Positions 5,477 to 8,140 of a DNA stretch of 8,140 bases are shown piece by piece. Below the pieces are notes generated by a model, which was not told the origin of the DNA, made no database searches, and worked only from the letters and a program-made list of their open reading frames with translations. Each line of letters opens with the position of its first letter. Positions within the stretch are counted from its first letter, which is position 1. The position numbers and the translations under genes were made by a program. The DNA is from an uncultured Rickettsiales bacterium (lineage in GTDB: Bacteria; Pseudomonadota; Alphaproteobacteria; UBA8366): positions 1 to 8,140 of the forward strand of contig CAJWTF010000157.1 in NCBI GenBank assembly GCA_913046825.1. The letters are read 5' to 3'.

Positions 5477-8137
5477 TCAGGCGTCCGTCAACGCGCCATC
5501 CGGCGTGGAATCGTCAGCGGCTGCTTTCTTTGGTGTTTTGCTTTTCGCTTTGGCCTTTGCTTTCGCCTTCGATTTGGGCTCAGCCTTCGGCTTGGCTGCT
5601 TTGGCGCCGGTCTTGGCAATCTTAGCTGTTATTAGCGCAAGAGCCTGCTCCAAGGTGATATCGTCCATTTCGAGATCACGGGGCAGCGTCGCATTGGTCT
5701 TACCGTGTTTTACGTAGGGACCGAAACGTCCCTTTTGGACCTTGATCGGTTTACCATCGTCCGGATGTGTCCCGACTTCCCGGCCGCCCGACGGTTTGGC
5801 TTCCGCCAAGATGGTGACCGCTCTGTTCAAACCGATCGATAGCACGTCGTCTTCCGCCGGAAGCGAGGTGTATTTTTTCTGATGGCGCAGATAGGGGCCA
5901 TAGCGGCCGATTCCGGCGGAAATCATTTCGCTGGTCTCGGGATGTGCGCCGACGTCGCGCGGCAGGGAGAGTAGCCGCAGAGCGATTTCCAGTGTGATAT
6001 CAGCGGGTGGCATGCCCTTCGGCAAAGATGCGCGCTTGGGTTTGACCGCCTTTTGTTTCTTTTCTTTGTCTGCCGGGATGGCTTCTCCGAGCTGGATATA
6101 GGGGCCGTAAGGCCCTTTTCGCAGGCTCACATCGAGCCCGGTTTCCGGGTCAGTTCCCAGTACGACCGGGCCCATGGCCAGGAGCGTATCGCTCTCGTCC
6201 TCGGCATTGGCGCCCACCGCAAGCTGGCGGGTGTATTTGCATTCCGGATAATTACCGCATCCGACGAAGGCGCCGAAACGGCCGAGCTTCAACGACAGAC
6301 GGCCTTCCTTGCAAACAGGACATAGGCGCGCCGCACCAGCGTCGCCGTCTTCGCCTGCTGGGAAGAAATGTGGGCCCAGGTCTTCGTCAAGGGCGTCGAG
6401 TACCTCCGAAAATTTGAGGGAAGCGGTTTCTTCTGTCGATTTCGAAAAGGCTTGCCAGAAATCGCGCAAGACTTTCTTCCAATCCAGGCGACCATCAGAA
6501 ATATCGTCGAGCTGTTCTTCCAGGGAAGCCGTAAATCCGTATTCGATATAGCGTTCGAAGAAACAAGTGAGGAAAGTCGTCACTAACCGACCCCTGTCTT
6601 CCGGGATGAACTGGCGGCGTTCCAGTGTGACGTAGTTGCGGTCCTGCAGGACCTTGATGATCGAGGCATAGGTCGAGGGGCGGCCGATGCCGAGCTCTTC
6701 CATCTTCTTCACTAGGCTCGCTTCGCCGTAGCGTGGCGGTGGCTGCGTGAAGTGTTGCTCGGTCTCGATGGATTTGAGGTTGGATTTTTCACCTTCGATC
6801 ATTTCCGGCAATCGACGGTCACCAGAATCATCTTCCGGTTTATCGTCTTGGCCTTCTTGATAGAGCTTCAGGAAACCATCAAATTTGAGGACGGAGCCGT
6901 TGGCGCGTAATACTGTTTTCTTATCAGCGGATGCAAGGTCGGCGGCGACTTGATCGAAGGTCGCGCTCTCCATTTGGGATGCTAAAGTCCGCTTCCAGAT
7001 CAGCTCGTAGAGCTTGAATTGTTCTTCATCCAGATACGGTTTGATATCGGCCGGGCGGCGGAACAGATCCGTCGGGCGGATCGCCTCATGGGCTTCCTGC
7101 GCATTCTTCGCCTTAGTGCGATAGACGCGCGGTTTTTCGGGGAGATAGTTGTTTCCGAAATCTGCCTCGATGAGACGGCGACAGCCGCCAATGGCATCGC
7201 CGCTGAGGATGACGCTGTCCGTCCGCATATAGGTGATGAGGCCGACGGTCTCCCCACCGATATCGAAACCTTCGTAGAGCTTTTGCGCGACTTGCATTGT
7301 CCGGCTGGCGCCGAAGCGCAGCTTCCTGCTGGCTTCTTGCTGCAATGTCGATGTGGTGAACGGCGTGGCGGGATTGCGGCGAACCGTCTTCTTCTCAACG
7401 GAGGAGACGGTGAACTGGCTCGATTCGATCGTTTGCTTCGCGGCATTCGATTCGGCTTCGGACTTGATGCCTAGACGATCAAGACGCTCACCATTGAGAT
7501 GCGTCAACCGCGCGGGGAAAGGAATGCCTTTCGCCGTGTCGAACTGGCCGATGACCGACCAGTACTCTTGTGGTTTGAAGGTTTCGATTTCCGCTTCGCG
7601 CTCGCAGATCAATCGCAAAGCAACCGATTGCACCCTTCCCGCCGAGCGCGAGCCCGGCAGTTTCCGCCAGAGCACCGGGGACAACGTGAACCCGACTAGA
7701 TAATCGAGTGCGCGGCGCGCGAGATACGCATCGACCAATTCCTGGTTGATGGCGCGCGGCTGTTTCATCGCTTCCAGGATCGCGTCCTTGGTGATCTCGT
7801 GGAAGACGACTCGGCTAACGTTGACGCCTTTCAAGGCCTTGCGCTCTCGCAGAACTTCCTCGACGTGCCAGGAAATGGCCTCTCCCTCGCGATCCGGATC
7901 GGTCGCCAGGATCAGCGTATCGTCGCCTTTGAGGGCTTTAGCGATATCATCGATGCGTTTTTTAGCCTTCCCGTCCACCTCCCACGACATATCGAAATCG
8001 TCATCGGGACGCACCGAGCCGTCCTTCGACGGCAAGTCACGCACGTGTCCATAGCTCGCAAGTACGTGATAATCGGAACCAAGATACTTATTGATGGTCT
8101 TCGCCTTGGCAGGCGATTCAACTACGACAACTGTCAT
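5477..8137 (-). CDS. topA: DNA topoisomerase I (type IA, omega protein)
   Basis: This enzyme relaxes negative supercoils by cutting one strand through a 5'-phosphotyrosine. The 886-residue protein starts MTVVVVESPAKAKTI, the usual TopA N-terminus, so the ATG at 8137 is accepted; only 3 bases upstream are visible. The TOPRIM domain (1 to about 115) has E7 and the metal-binding D80, D82 and E84 in ATDPDREGEAI. The central domain has SAGRVQS at 165-171 and the active site ITYMRTDS with Y303 and R305 (E. coli Y319, R321). A single C4 zinc ribbon uses C606, C609, C627 and C633, where E. coli TopA has several. Three glycine/tyrosine-rich C-terminal repeats follow (about 657-820), then a Lys/Ala tail (about 838-873) likely to bind DNA. 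It is the first gene seen of the minus-strand unit; in related genomes dprA often lies upstream, but here that is outside the window. Confidence 0.98.
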   Translation of the reverse strand: MTVVVVESPAKAKTINKYLGSDYHVLASYGHVRDLPSKDGSVRPDDDFDMSWEVDGKAKKRIDDIAKALKGDDTLILATDPDREGEAISWHVEEVLRERKALKGVNVSRVVFHEITKDAILEAMKQPRAINQELVDAYLARRALDYLVGFTLSPVLWRKLPGSRSAGRVQSVALRLICEREAEIETFKPQEYWSVIGQFDTAKGIPFPARLTHLNGERLDRLGIKSEAESNAAKQTIESSQFTVSSVEKKTVRRNPATPFTTSTLQQEASRKLRFGASRTMQVAQKLYEGFDIGGETVGLITYMRTDSVILSGDAIGGCRRLIEADFGNNYLPEKPRVYRTKAKNAQEAHEAIRPTDLFRRPADIKPYLDEEQFKLYELIWKRTLASQMESATFDQVAADLASADKKTVLRANGSVLKFDGFLKLYQEGQDDKPEDDSGDRRLPEMIEGEKSNLKSIETEQHFTQPPPRYGEASLVKKMEELGIGRPSTYASIIKVLQDRNYVTLERRQFIPEDRGRLVTTFLTCFFERYIEYGFTASLEEQLDDISDGRLDWKKVLRDFWQAFSKSTEETASLKFSEVLDALDEDLGPHFFPAGEDGDAGAARLCPVCKEGRLSLKLGRFGAFVGCGNYPECKYTRQLAVGANAEDESDTLLAMGPVVLGTDPETGLDVSLRKGPYGPYIQLGEAIPADKEKKQKAVKPKRASLPKGMPPADITLEIALRLLSLPRDVGAHPETSEMISAGIGRYGPYLRHQKKYTSLPAEDDVLSIGLNRAVTILAEAKPSGGREVGTHPDDGKPIKVQKGRFGPYVKHGKTNATLPRDLEMDDITLEQALALITAKIAKTGAKAAKPKAEPKSKAKAKAKAKSKTPKKAAADDSTPDGALTDA
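5678..6169 (-). repeat. Three coding repeats in the C-terminal part of topA
   Basis: Residues about 657-687, 727-757 and 785-817 of TopA share the pattern (V/L)GTxPETG...(K/G)G(R/P)(F/Y)GPY(V/I/L)..(G/H). The cores are KGPYGPYIQLG, IGRYGPYLRHQ and KGRFGPYVKHG. They are diverged protein-level repeats that replace the extra zinc ribbons of enterobacterial TopA and probably contact single-stranded DNA. They are not DNA repeats that would recombine. Confidence 0.75.
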
Positions 8138-8140
8138 GGA

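Noticed and set aside
7000..7474. Overlapping reading frames of about 150 residues on both strands within topA
   Set aside because: They lie inside the conserved topoisomerase core in other frames, with low-complexity Arg/Ser-rich translation on the minus strand and no family match.
1..8140. Mobile elements, CRISPR arrays, tRNA or rRNA genes, phage or defence genes
   Set aside because: No terminal inverted repeats, transposase motifs, spaced direct repeats or RNA-gene signatures were seen; the window is almost fully covered by housekeeping genes.

Overview
The window is a housekeeping locus from an alphaproteobacterium, probably Rhodospirillales-like. This rests on the gene content, on the style of the proteins (PleD-type GGDEF, cysteine-free 55-residue L33, TopA with a single C4 zinc ribbon plus C-terminal repeats and a Lys/Ala tail), and on gene order: topA - rnr - S41 protease - Nudix - rpmG, facing pleD, is familiar from alphaproteobacteria. 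That placement comes from memory of the families, not from a search.

Layout, left to right: (1) 2-530, plus strand, the C-terminal GGDEF domain of a diguanylate cyclase, very probably PleD. Its 5' part lies outside the window, and it is broken by a frameshift at a run of eight G. (2) 531-610, the convergent intergenic gap, with an intrinsic terminator that works for the minus-strand gene. (3) 611-778 minus, rpmG (ribosomal protein L33), preceded by a probable promoter and a 5'-UTR hairpin. (4) 868-1575 minus, a Nudix hydrolase with a near match to the CoA-diphosphatase signature. (5) 1578-3167 minus, a predicted lipoprotein S41 C-terminal processing protease. (6) 3238-5472 minus, RNase R with a forced TTG start. 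(7) 5477-8137 minus, DNA topoisomerase I, complete to within 3 bases of the window edge.

The minus-strand genes look like one transcription unit read from topA towards rpmG. The topA/rnr gap is 4 bases and the S41/Nudix gap is 2 bases, both suggesting translational coupling. There is a 70-base gap before the protease gene and an 89-base gap before rpmG; the latter holds a plausible separate promoter. The products are not one pathway: they cover DNA supercoiling, RNA decay, envelope proteolysis, nucleotide/CoA housekeeping and the ribosome. All five minus-strand genes look intact, with catalytic residues present.

I see no mobile element, CRISPR array, tRNA/rRNA or phage signal, and no sign of a new multi-gene system. 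The points worth a second look are the pleD frameshift on an AGGAGG-G-run, the CoA-type Nudix motif, the protease's two isolated cysteines, the forced TTG start of rnr, and the leader hairpin of rpmG.
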